Made by a program: the position numbers and the translations under genes
Shown here: in pieces, positions 53,775-63,143 of the stretch
Layout of the letters: each line of letters starts with the position of its first letter
Position numbering within the stretch: position 1 is the stretch's first letter
From: Planctomycetia bacterium
Lineage (GTDB): Bacteria > Planctomycetota > Planctomycetia > Pirellulales > PNKZ01
Length of the DNA: 64,000 bases
Assembly: GCA_021413845.1 (NCBI GenBank)
Contig: JAIOPP010000006.1
Location: forward strand, 124,001 to 188,000
Direction: 5' to 3'
Notes under the pieces: model-generated
Database searches by the model: none
The model's input: only the letters and a program-made list of their open reading frames with translations
Told to the model about the DNA's origin: nothing

Positions 53775-56378
53775 TTAATCCACCTTGAGCTTACGGCGGA
53801 ACACTTTGTCGCCATTGGTCACATACAGATATTCGTGGTTCGGTCCGGCGAGGACGCAACTCGTCAGAGGCATCGCTTCGTTCGGTTTCGGAAGCACCCC
53901 GCACTCGCGACCTGTCGGATCGAAGACCTGCACGCCGACGGCCGACGTAACGTAGTAGCGGCCCGATTTGTCGACGGCCATCCCGTCGCCGCGCGACGCG
54001 GCTTGGTACGGCGGAGGTTCGTTATGTTTGAACTCTCCCTGCGGGTCGATCGGGAGGCGCATCGTCATGGTCGGCATCTTCGCATCGAGCGCGCCGTCTG
54101 TATTCACGCGGAAGGTCCAAACGTTCTCGCTGCCCGAATCGGAAACCGCGAGCGTTCCTCCATCGTTGGAAAGCGTAATGCCGTTGGGGCGAGCGATGCC
54201 CGTGTCGACGGGAGTCGCTTCGCCGGTCTTGAGGTTGATGCGGGTCACGCGTTGTTGCTTCGTTTCCGTGATGTAGAGAAACCCATCGGCCGTCGCCGCC
54301 AAGTCGTTCGGCGTTACGTTCGTGGCGACCTCTTTGACAACGCCGGACTTCGGGTCGATCGAGATCACGCGACTCTTCGCTCCTTGGCAACCGTAGAGCA
54401 AGCCGTCGGGACCGAACTCCAAGCCGCTTACCGACTCCTTCACGAGTTCCGTGCGCTTGCCGTCGGCGGCGGCGACCTGATAAACCGCCGGAGCTTTCAT
54501 GTCGGAGAAATAGAAGTTGCCTTGGGCATCGGTCAGCGGAGCATCGGCGAAGCCTAAGTTCTCGGCGACGAGCTCCCACGCTTGGCCGGGAGCGAGGAGA
54601 CGAAGCAACGTCATGTCTCCTTTAAGATCTCCCTTGGTGTCCACCACGACTTGAGGCTTCTCTTTACGCCAGAGCCACTTCACGGCATCGGGAAACAGTG
54701 CGCCGCCGTGATCGCTACTGTGCGAGTATCCTTCGGCCCAATCGAATCGGGTGTCGTAGCCCATGTATTGCAGCGCGGAAGCCATCAGTTTGTTCGACCA
54801 GGGCCAGCTGCCGAAGGCATTGTCGACGTCACCGCTGGTATCGGCGAGGTACACGCGCAGCGGCTTGGGATCGGTCTTGCGAATCAACGACGGGTAGACA
54901 TTGCCCCCACGGATATTCGTGAAGCTGCCGATCGTGGAAAGGACTTTGCGGAAAGCATCCGGCCGCTCCCAGGCAACGGTAAACGAACAGATGCCGCCGG
55001 AGCTCGCACCGCAGATGGCCCGCATTTCAGGGTCTTTCGACAACGTGTAGCGTTTCTCGACTTCGGGAATGATTTCTTCCAGCAGGAATCGCGCATAGCG
55101 GTCGCCGAGGCCGTCGTATTCGAAACTGCGGTTGGAAACGCTCCACGGATTCTTCGGCTTTCCCTTCGACGCATCGTGGCCGGGATTGATGAACACGGCG
55201 ATCGTCGGCGGCATATCGCCTCGCGCGATCAGGTTGTCGAACACGACGGGCACGCGCCAGCGCCCCTTCTCGTCGCGATAGTTATGGCCGTCTTGAAAGA
55301 TCATCAGCGCCGCGGGCTGCTCTTTCTTATATTGAGCCGGAACGTAAACGGCCCAATCGCGCGTGGTGCCGGGGAAGACTTTGGATTCCCAAGCCGGCAT
55401 CGATTCCACGGTGCCGTGAGGCACGTCGTCGCGCACGACGGCATCCGGATGCGGTTGCCACTTCGGAGCGGCCGGCGCCGGCGTCGGCGGCACTACCGCA
55501 GAAGCTTGCTCGGACCATAACCAGCGCAGCGCCTCGGGAAGTCGGTCGCCGCCCCATGTTCCGCTGTGGCCGCCGTCGGTCATCACGAACTTATGTTCGT
55601 ATCCGGCGAAGCGCAAGGCCGCGGCGAGGTCTTCGTTCGCCAACGGCCAATTGCCGAAGAGGTTGTTGAGATCGTCTTTGCCGTCTTGAAGATAGATCTT
55701 GATCGGTTTCGGAGCGGCTTTCGTCTTGCGAATCAAACCGGGATAGGCCCAACCTCCGCGAATGTTCGTGAAGCTGCCGATGTGGCTGAGCACTTTGCCG
55801 AACTGCTCAGGCTTTTCCCAAGCAGCGGTGAAGGCGCAGATGCCGCCCGACGATATCCCACACACCGCGCGCTGCTTCGGATCCGTGGAGACGTTGAGAT
55901 TCTTGAGCGCCACCGGTAAGAAATCGTCGACGAGAAACTTCGCATAGCGATCTCCCATCGAATCGTATTCGAACGAACGATTGCTCCGGTCTTTCGCGCC
56001 GGGCTTCGTCGCGGCGACGGTGCCCGGGCTGACGAACACGGCGATGGTGACGGGCATCGCTTTTTGGTGGATCAGATTATCGAACACGACGGGCACGCGA
56101 AACGAACCGTCGACCTTCGCGTAGCCGTTGCCGTCCATGAACACCATCAGACTAGCGGGCTTATCGGCGTTGTATTGCGCAGGAACGTAAACGCTGTAGT
56201 CGCGACGCGTGCCCGGAAAGATACTGCTTTCCGCGAATACGCCCGACGTAACTTTTCCTTGCGGCACACCGGGCTGCACGTTGCGGTCGGGATGGTTCGG
56301 GTTGAGAACGTCGGCGGCCTGAAGCCGTGCTACGGCGCAAATCGCGACGACGAGGAGAAAGTTGAATAAGTGTTTCAT
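53775..56378 (-). CDS. Tandem esterase (two enterochelin-esterase-like domains) fused to SMP-30 propeller
   Basis: An 867-residue protein from the ATG at 56378, which starts a signal peptide; the longer frame is unsupported. Two homologous alpha/beta-hydrolase domains follow each other (about 40-290 and 325-575), each with FPGTxRDxxVYVPAQY, a GISSGG or GASSGG elbow (Ser176, Ser459) and a late His (His271, His557). Residues 600-867 are an SMP-30/gluconolactonase-like propeller (GLEFGPDGLLYG, DLAATADGFLYITE, NGITLSNDGG). The two-esterase layout implies processing of polymeric esters outside the cell, and the propeller might act on the released lactone or serve as a scaffold. It lies next to, but 172 bases from, the ECF operon. 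Confidence 0.9.
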   Translation of the reverse strand: MKHLFNFLLVVAICAVARLQAADVLNPNHPDRNVQPGVPQGKVTSGVFAESSIFPGTRRDYSVYVPAQYNADKPASLMVFMDGNGYAKVDGSFRVPVVFDNLIHQKAMPVTIAVFVSPGTVAATKPGAKDRSNRSFEYDSMGDRYAKFLVDDFLPVALKNLNVSTDPKQRAVCGISSGGICAFTAAWEKPEQFGKVLSHIGSFTNIRGGWAYPGLIRKTKAAPKPIKIYLQDGKDDLNNLFGNWPLANEDLAAALRFAGYEHKFVMTDGGHSGTWGGDRLPEALRWLWSEQASAVVPPTPAPAAPKWQPHPDAVVRDDVPHGTVESMPAWESKVFPGTTRDWAVYVPAQYKKEQPAALMIFQDGHNYRDEKGRWRVPVVFDNLIARGDMPPTIAVFINPGHDASKGKPKNPWSVSNRSFEYDGLGDRYARFLLEEIIPEVEKRYTLSKDPEMRAICGASSGGICSFTVAWERPDAFRKVLSTIGSFTNIRGGNVYPSLIRKTDPKPLRVYLADTSGDVDNAFGSWPWSNKLMASALQYMGYDTRFDWAEGYSHSSDHGGALFPDAVKWLWRKEKPQVVVDTKGDLKGDMTLLRLLAPGQAWELVAENLGFADAPLTDAQGNFYFSDMKAPAVYQVAAADGKRTELVKESVSGLEFGPDGLLYGCQGAKSRVISIDPKSGVVKEVATNVTPNDLAATADGFLYITETKQQRVTRINLKTGEATPVDTGIARPNGITLSNDGGTLAVSDSGSENVWTFRVNTDGALDAKMPTMTMRLPIDPQGEFKHNEPPPYQAASRGDGMAVDKSGRYYVTSAVGVQVFDPTGRECGVLPKPNEAMPLTSCVLAGPNHEYLYVTNGDKVFRRKLKVD

Positions 56379-56542
56379 GGAGGGGAGACCGAAAGAAGTC
56401 TCGATAAGGAATGAGGCGGGAAACGGGCGGGCGGCGCTTGCGCGCAGCTGAATGATCGTCCACTTGCCGGCAAGTAGCAAGGGTTTATTCCTAGCGGACG
56501 ATCCGGCCCGTTATGCCGTCGGCGTTCCTTCCAACGCGAGGT

Positions 56543-59500
56543 CTACCGCTTGGGCGGAGCCGTTTCTCGGACGACGGCCCCGCTTTCATCGCTCAGAATG
56601 AGTAGCGAAAACTTCCGAACTTGATCCAACTCGTTCGTATTGAGCGAGGCGTAATCGAACCGGCCCCGGATGTCGGTATAGCCGTCCTTGTAGAAGCGGA
56701 CCTCGCCGCTCTGCAGTTGCGCATAGACCTTGACGTAGGCTTTCGAGATCGGTTTGCCGGTCGCGGCATGGGTCACGCGAACTTGGCCGTAGCTCTCGAC
56801 GACCTGGATCGCGAGCGAATGCGAATAGTACGCTTGCGACTTCGTCTCTCCGCCGCCTGTGATTTCGACGAGCACGTTCTTATTGTGCAGCGACTCGGGG
56901 AGCGCAATCTTCGTCGAGCCGACCTGCTTCTCATTGCCCGTCTGCTTTTCGCTGCCGGCTGGCTTGAGTTCGACCGTTTGCGAGAAGTTCGGGCGAATCG
57001 AACTGAACTGGCCGCTGAACTGCTGCACGAACGGATTGCGGCTGAACAGCATCTCGACGTCCATCAAATAGTAGCTGACGGTGACGGATTTCAAGTTCTG
57101 ATAGTTCAACGTCAACTGTTTCGCTTCGACTTGGAAATCGAAGCTCGGCTCGGTAGCGGCGAGCGCCGTTTGCCGCTGTGCGCGATCTTCGGCATCGATC
57201 GTCGTCGGCGATTTTCCTTCCGCTTCGTCGAGCTGCGCAAGGATCGACGCGAAGGTATTCTTCCAACGATCGACCGGGTAGTCCGCGTACTTCTCGGCGA
57301 TGTTGCGAGCCCGCGCCGTTTCATCGGTGTAGAACGCAAGATAGGCGCTGAAGTAATCGTGCTGCATGCGAGTCGCCAATTTCGCGACGTCCACGCGCTG
57401 AAACTCGACCAACGCTTCCTCGACGCGATCTTGAAGCAGCAGGTAATAGGTCGCCGACAGCTCGTCGTCGTCGGTCGGTTGTCGCTGGTAACTCAGCTCT
57501 TTGAGCAGACGATGATATTGTTCGCTGAAACGGTTGTTCAGAATTTGCCGTCGTTTGCCGAGCGAATGGGCGCGCGCGTTGACGAGCGGCTTGTATTCCA
57601 AATGTTCATAGGAATGCCGTGCCACCGGATCGAGCGTAAGGAGCGGGCTATTGATGCGTCCGCCGCTCTCGGCCGCGACTTGGTTGACGTGTTGCAGGAA
57701 TTCGCGCGCCACCGGCGTTACGTCGTGCAACAAGGAATAAGACCACAGGGTCTGTTGATAAACATGCCGCGCGGCGAGCAACTTAGTTGCCGCCTCGAAG
57801 AACGCTTTGTCTCGCATACGGAAGGCGATCTTCTCGAGGTTGAGCGATTGAACGTTGTTCTTCGAGAGAAACGTTAGGACTTCCTCATCGGTACCCTGTT
57901 GCGAGACGTATTCCCACGATTGCGTATCGATCTTCGTCGGCTTGTCGACGACCTCGAACGTGAACGGCTTCGCGAACGTCACCAACTCTTCGTTCAACGC
58001 CACATGCGCCGGATATTGCTCGAACTTGCCGGCCTCCGGGAAGTAGAAGTGGTAGTCGATCGTCTGCGTGTGATAAGGCTCCAAGTTCAAATGCACGGTG
58101 CGCGTCGAGCGGCCGTTCAGCACGGGGATCGAACCTTTCGGCACCTGCAACAACACCGTCAGCTTCCGCCGCGCCGAGGTTGGATTCGTGACGACCACTT
58201 GGCAGCCGTAAACCGTGTGGACGAGGAACTCCTCCGTGACGAATTTGTCGACCTGTTCGCCGTTTTCCTGACGATGGCGATCGCCGTAGCGATAGAAGTT
58301 CTGACTGACCAAAATCGGAATCGGGTTGGCCGCCGGCTTAGCCGCTTTGATCTCTTCGTGATACACGATCATCGGGCTACCGGGCGTGAGCGTCATCTTC
58401 ACGCCGTCGAATTTCGTTTCGTGTTTACCGGCCTCGAAAGGCAAGTCGATCGCTGCGAGAGCCGTCAGCATTTCGGGGAAATTCGAGGAGGCTTCCGCGA
58501 GGTTGCGCGTATAGAACGGCTTCGCCGGATCGTGTTCGGCATAGTCGCGCCAAAACGGATTGATCGGAACGAGGTCGGCCACCTGCTTGTCGATGGTGAG
58601 GTGATAGTAATTGTTCTCGGCCCATTCCATCGTCTTATCGAGCTTCACGTAGAGCTGGCGCTGCTGATCGCGATCGGCCGCACCACGACGATAATATTGA
58701 TCGCCGGCTTTATCGGCTTTCTCGCTCAGTTGATTGGCGGCTTCTCTTTTGGCGTCGCCAAGCACGCGAGATCGTCCTTCCTTAAAGGCAACGGCGTCTT
58801 TCGCCTTTTCCATATTAGACGCCGCTTGTTCGCTCGACTTCTTCTGAGCCTCGCCGGGAGGGGCACTAGGCATGCGGGCGGCGTTAGCCATCGGCGGCGC
58901 AGCGGCAGCAGGCGCCATGCCGAAGCCGGCGCCGTCTTGAAGTTTGCGATTGGCTCGTAGCGTCGAATCCGGCATCGCCGTCGCCGCGGCGAGCTTGAGG
59001 CCGAGCTTATCGTCCAACTCCAGCGCGCTTCCTTTTACGGCCGTGTCGAACAGATGGATGAAGCGATCGATGTTCGGCGGCGACAGCGACAACTTTTCGT
59101 TGAAAAAGCGAACGGAGACGGCCCGTTCGTCGTCGATGCGCCGGGCCAGCAACGCTCGCTCGAACGCATTGAGCCGGCCGTATTGCCAAGGTTGCAGATA
59201 GTTGCGAAGGTCTTCGCCCAGCAAGAAGCGATCGACGAAGGTCTTGTCTTTTTTGTTCGCTAGATACGGCTTGATCGTCTGCGTAAAGAACTCCGGATCG
59301 CGCTCGGCGAGGAAGTAGTTCAACTCGTGACAGGCATACTTCGAATACTGTGCTCGCTTCTCTTCCGCCTTCAGCTTCGGCCAAGTCTGGATGAAGCCGA
59401 ATTCGACCAGGTGTGGATCTTTGGAAAGCGTGGCGTATAGGCCATAAGCGCGTGCCAAGCTATCGTAAGCTTCGAATTTGCTCGTAGTAATATCGACCAA

Positions 59501-62500
59501 CGTGAACGCCTCGCCGGCCGCCACGATGCTGATTTGTTTTTGCTGCGTGAAGTGCCCTTGCGGATCGAGCCCGTTCAGCAGGCGGAGGTCGATGAAGTCC
59601 ATTTCGATCTCGGGCAAGGCGACGCTGCGATACGTCGTGTTCAGCGGATCGACCGCCACGACGTGCAACTGCTGATGCGCGCCGAGGGCCTCGCGTGCGA
59701 TCGTCACGACGCCGTCCTTATCCGGCGTCAGGTTCACCATCACCGCCGCGGCTTGCGAGAGGAAATCCAAGTCGGCGAAGTTGCCGGTGGCGCTTATCCC
59801 TCCCCCTTGCTGCAGCTGCTCCCGCTCGGCTCGGCTTTGCTGTTTCGCGCCGACTGCGCCGAAGTCGTCTCCCGCCGCCGCGAGTTGTTCGCCCGTTTCC
59901 GTCGCTCGCACGGCCCAAGGGTTCAGCAGCAGCGAAGGACGATCCAAGCTATTGCCCGGAAATTTTTTCGCATACTTACGATCGATGATGTAGCGATACT
60001 CGTCGCCGATGTTGCGACCGGTCAGATACACGGACTCGCTTCGACCCGACAACAGTAGATACGGCTCTACGTCTCGCACGCGCGCAAGATGCCCGAAGGA
60101 AGAATACGCCGGCCAATAGCGCACGCCGAAAACATGCACCCGGGCATACTTCGAGACGTTCTGCAAACGAATCGTCAGCTTGTCGGCGCCGGCGTCGATG
60201 CTCTCGATCTGAATCGGCTTGAGCCGCTTCGTCTCGAGTTGCCGTAGCTTTCCGAGGATGTAGCCGTCCGCCAGCGGGCCGTCGACGATGCGGATCTTGA
60301 TGTGCGTTTCGCTCGACTTGAGCAGCAGATCGTAGTCGCCGGCCGGGAGCTTTTGGATTTGCAGCAAGCCCCCTTCGACCGTGACGTTCTCGAATCGATC
60401 GCCGATGAACGAACCGCCGCGCGTTTCAAGCAACGAGACTTCCTCGCGGGTCACGGCCTTGGCGCCGTCGCGAGGCAGATACGGCAACGTCAACGTGTCG
60501 CCGACTCGGCCGTGCAACGTGCCGGGATACGTGTGCTTATCGCCGCCTAGGATCCACGAATGCGGCGTTTGCTGCGGGCCGGTCGCGGCAATGCTTTCGA
60601 TATCCTTCAGCGCACCGAGTCGAATGCGACCGCTGGGATCCGTTTTCAGCGAAGCATAAACCTTGTTCTTGAAGTCGCGATGCTTGAACACGAACTGCAC
60701 GGGTCGCGAGATTTTCGTTTCGCCCGTCCTGCCGAGCAACTCGACCACATATTCGCTACCGATCTTCATGAGATGCAGGTCTTCGGTCTTCTCCGTCTGG
60801 TCGATCTGGTTCAACGAAAACGACTCGCTCGCGCTCAGGTCCGCTTTCTGTCCCGCCGCCGTCATCTTCTTCACTTTCGCGGTGAGCGAAAAGTCGATCT
60901 TCGCGAGCCGCGCAGGAACCTGAAATTCGTGAATGGACTCGCGATCTTCGAACAACTTAAAGTTCGGAATCTCCTGCGAAGTCGCCACGCCGTCGAGGTC
61001 GACGGAAGAGATCGTCAGCTTCACCTCTTCGAGAATGTCGAGCGAGATCGGTGTGCCGTTGATGAATAGGCCCGGTCGAACGAGCACTTGGGCTTTCTTG
61101 CGCGTCAGTAGCGATTCCCGATCGACGTAGATGCCGGCCGCGAGCGTATAGTTCTCCGCTTCGTGTTGAAAGAAGTCTAAGCCGGCGAACTCGCCGTGCT
61201 CCAGCACGATCGGCTGGCGGCCCGGTGCCGTGCTGAAGGGGACAGTGATCCGGCCCTCTTTGTCGGCGGCGTATTCATGTCCGCCGAGCCACAGCCGCGC
61301 GTCTTTGAGCGGTTGATTCCGTTCGTCGAACACGTAGAAGGCTTGTCCTGCCGCGCCTGTCGCGACGACGTGCCGCAACTTTCCTTTGCGCACCAAGGCC
61401 CGACTGCTCCGGCCGTTGCCGATGAAGTCGATGACGTAGACGCCGTTTTTGTCGAGCTTTTGGAACTCGAACTTCCGCGCGACTCGTCGCAGCGGCGCGT
61501 CCTTGTATTCGTACGTCGTCTCTTCGTTGGCGACGAGGCCGTCGAGGTTGATATCGGTGTCGACTTCGCGCAGGTTGCTGCGATAGTAATTCCGTGTGTT
61601 CAGCTCGAATACCTTCACGATCAACGTTCCGACGTTCTTCACATGCAGGTCGAGTCTTACCGGATCGTCGGTGGAAAACTCCGTGGCGTTCGTGAAGGCG
61701 AAGTCGATATCGACGCGCTCCTTCAACTGCTGAAAACGTTCGGGCGGCAGCAGCGAGGCCCACTGCTCGGGCTCTCCCAAGCCGTTCACGATCTTCGTTT
61801 CCGCGAACAGGTGCTTGAGATAAAGATCATCGACGTATAGCTCGAACTCCTTGTAGCCGGCGGCGTCGACGAAGAAGTGCGCCAGATAACTCCGCACCAA
61901 AGCCTCGTCGTTCCCGATGGGCGGCAACAACGTGTAGGGGGTGTAATCGGCATTCAGGTCGGCGAGAAAGCGGCGGCTCTCCTCGCGCTGCAGGAATTTC
62001 GGAGCCGCGTACACGACGTTGCGCGGCAATTGCAAAAAGGCGAGGAAGCGCTCCTTATCGTAGCTGCCGCGCTTCCGATCCAGCACCAGCCGCTGATAAA
62101 GCAAATGCGCTTTCAACGAGTTGTGTACCGGAGCCAAGCGCTGCGCAAATTCCCACATCCGGTCTAAGTACGCTTCCGTGATCTTCGGATCGTGCCGCCA
62201 GTCGTCGTCCGGGGCGGGCTGCAACTTCGTGAGATACGTTTGCACGAAGTTGGTCTGATTCAGTAAGTCCGGCTTGAGCTTGAGGCATTCGTCCAATTGG
62301 CTGCGCAACAGTTGTCGATGAATCCCGAACGAGCCGAAGCCCGACGAGTCGCGATAGTTCAAATCGTCGACGACAAGCTGCACCAAGTTCGGATAGTCGG
62401 GACGAGCGAGACGTTGCAAGAGCTGTCGACGTTGGTCCGGCGAAAGCTTTTCGGCGACGAGCCAGCCGAGTGCCGTATCCTCAAAGCCGTTCAAATGGCT

Positions 62501-62953
62501 ATTGTTCGCCGTGGCTTGCGCATACAGTCGGGCACGCGAAATCGATGACTCATCGAACGCCGTCGGCAAGTTCGGTTCTTGACCTAAAATTTCTTTCTGA
62601 TGATTGAACTGCAAGCCGAGTCGAGTGCGGAGATATGTCAACGATTCGGTCGGATTGCGGTCGTACGTTAAGAGCGCCATTCGCATCCGAATCTCTCGGA
62701 CTCGTTCGGTCTCGCCGTTGCGTTTGGCCCAGGCGGTTAATAGCTCGCCGACTTGCGCGAACTGCTCGGTATTCAAATAGTGGAGAGCGTGGTAGTAGTA
62801 ATAGTCTTCCGTGCCCGGAATGAGTTGCTTGAGCGGCACGGCTCGATCCGGCGCGAGCGCGAAATCTTCAATGAACCCGATCTCTCCGGCGTAAGACGGG
62901 TGATACGACGCACAGGCGAGGAGAGTTGCTAAGGCTGCTACAAACCGACGCAT
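56543..62953 (-). CDS. Giant exported protein (2136 residues), unknown function
   Basis: A signal peptide (MRRFVAALATLLACASYHPSYA) is followed by a helical, repeat-like N-terminal part (about 30-400), a long series of beta-sandwich-like modules with macroglobulin-like texture (about 430-1000; VDIDFAFTNATEFSTDDPVRLDLHVKN, then DARLWLGGHEYAADKEGRIT), a mixed central part and a second helical section around 1700-1900. A low-complexity Ala/Pro/Lys linker lies at about 1370-1470. The last ~80 residues look like a carboxypeptidase-regulatory-type beta domain (ATGKPISKAYVKVYAQ). No thioester CGEQ motif, haem site, protease triad or membrane anchor was found. It could be an alpha-2-macroglobulin-like protector or a scaffold. 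It is by far the longest gene, with no operon partner close by. Confidence 0.75.
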   Translation of the reverse strand: MRRFVAALATLLACASYHPSYAGEIGFIEDFALAPDRAVPLKQLIPGTEDYYYYHALHYLNTEQFAQVGELLTAWAKRNGETERVREIRMRMALLTYDRNPTESLTYLRTRLGLQFNHQKEILGQEPNLPTAFDESSISRARLYAQATANNSHLNGFEDTALGWLVAEKLSPDQRRQLLQRLARPDYPNLVQLVVDDLNYRDSSGFGSFGIHRQLLRSQLDECLKLKPDLLNQTNFVQTYLTKLQPAPDDDWRHDPKITEAYLDRMWEFAQRLAPVHNSLKAHLLYQRLVLDRKRGSYDKERFLAFLQLPRNVVYAAPKFLQREESRRFLADLNADYTPYTLLPPIGNDEALVRSYLAHFFVDAAGYKEFELYVDDLYLKHLFAETKIVNGLGEPEQWASLLPPERFQQLKERVDIDFAFTNATEFSTDDPVRLDLHVKNVGTLIVKVFELNTRNYYRSNLREVDTDINLDGLVANEETTYEYKDAPLRRVARKFEFQKLDKNGVYVIDFIGNGRSSRALVRKGKLRHVVATGAAGQAFYVFDERNQPLKDARLWLGGHEYAADKEGRITVPFSTAPGRQPIVLEHGEFAGLDFFQHEAENYTLAAGIYVDRESLLTRKKAQVLVRPGLFINGTPISLDILEEVKLTISSVDLDGVATSQEIPNFKLFEDRESIHEFQVPARLAKIDFSLTAKVKKMTAAGQKADLSASESFSLNQIDQTEKTEDLHLMKIGSEYVVELLGRTGETKISRPVQFVFKHRDFKNKVYASLKTDPSGRIRLGALKDIESIAATGPQQTPHSWILGGDKHTYPGTLHGRVGDTLTLPYLPRDGAKAVTREEVSLLETRGGSFIGDRFENVTVEGGLLQIQKLPAGDYDLLLKSSETHIKIRIVDGPLADGYILGKLRQLETKRLKPIQIESIDAGADKLTIRLQNVSKYARVHVFGVRYWPAYSSFGHLARVRDVEPYLLLSGRSESVYLTGRNIGDEYRYIIDRKYAKKFPGNSLDRPSLLLNPWAVRATETGEQLAAAGDDFGAVGAKQQSRAEREQLQQGGGISATGNFADLDFLSQAAAVMVNLTPDKDGVVTIAREALGAHQQLHVVAVDPLNTTYRSVALPEIEMDFIDLRLLNGLDPQGHFTQQKQISIVAAGEAFTLVDITTSKFEAYDSLARAYGLYATLSKDPHLVEFGFIQTWPKLKAEEKRAQYSKYACHELNYFLAERDPEFFTQTIKPYLANKKDKTFVDRFLLGEDLRNYLQPWQYGRLNAFERALLARRIDDERAVSVRFFNEKLSLSPPNIDRFIHLFDTAVKGSALELDDKLGLKLAAATAMPDSTLRANRKLQDGAGFGMAPAAAAPPMANAARMPSAPPGEAQKKSSEQAASNMEKAKDAVAFKEGRSRVLGDAKREAANQLSEKADKAGDQYYRRGAADRDQQRQLYVKLDKTMEWAENNYYHLTIDKQVADLVPINPFWRDYAEHDPAKPFYTRNLAEASSNFPEMLTALAAIDLPFEAGKHETKFDGVKMTLTPGSPMIVYHEEIKAAKPAANPIPILVSQNFYRYGDRHRQENGEQVDKFVTEEFLVHTVYGCQVVVTNPTSARRKLTVLLQVPKGSIPVLNGRSTRTVHLNLEPYHTQTIDYHFYFPEAGKFEQYPAHVALNEELVTFAKPFTFEVVDKPTKIDTQSWEYVSQQGTDEEVLTFLSKNNVQSLNLEKIAFRMRDKAFFEAATKLLAARHVYQQTLWSYSLLHDVTPVAREFLQHVNQVAAESGGRINSPLLTLDPVARHSYEHLEYKPLVNARAHSLGKRRQILNNRFSEQYHRLLKELSYQRQPTDDDELSATYYLLLQDRVEEALVEFQRVDVAKLATRMQHDYFSAYLAFYTDETARARNIAEKYADYPVDRWKNTFASILAQLDEAEGKSPTTIDAEDRAQRQTALAATEPSFDFQVEAKQLTLNYQNLKSVTVSYYLMDVEMLFSRNPFVQQFSGQFSSIRPNFSQTVELKPAGSEKQTGNEKQVGSTKIALPESLHNKNVLVEITGGGETKSQAYYSHSLAIQVVESYGQVRVTHAATGKPISKAYVKVYAQLQSGEVRFYKDGYTDIRGRFDYASLNTNELDQVRKFSLLILSDESGAVVRETAPPKR

Positions 62954-63143
62954 AGTCAGTTCCTTCAGGCGAGGGATCGACGACGACCGAATTACAGAAT
63001 AGTCAGGGATTCGGCTTGAGTAACTTCTTTAGATTCGAAAATCACGCTTCATCGGCCGATTTCCGAGGCCGCTCGGCCCAACCCGGCCGGGCCGTTCTCG
63101 TTCGTTCCGCGTATTTGGGTGTTCGAGGCTTGGGTACTCGAAG

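Noticed and set aside
53589-54557. 322-residue plus-strand frame opposite the esterase-propeller gene
   Set aside because: Antisense to strongly supported propeller blades; no domain signature.
56543-62953. Alpha-2-macroglobulin with thioester
   Set aside because: No CGEQ-type motif occurs anywhere in the 2136 residues, so a thioester trap is not supported.
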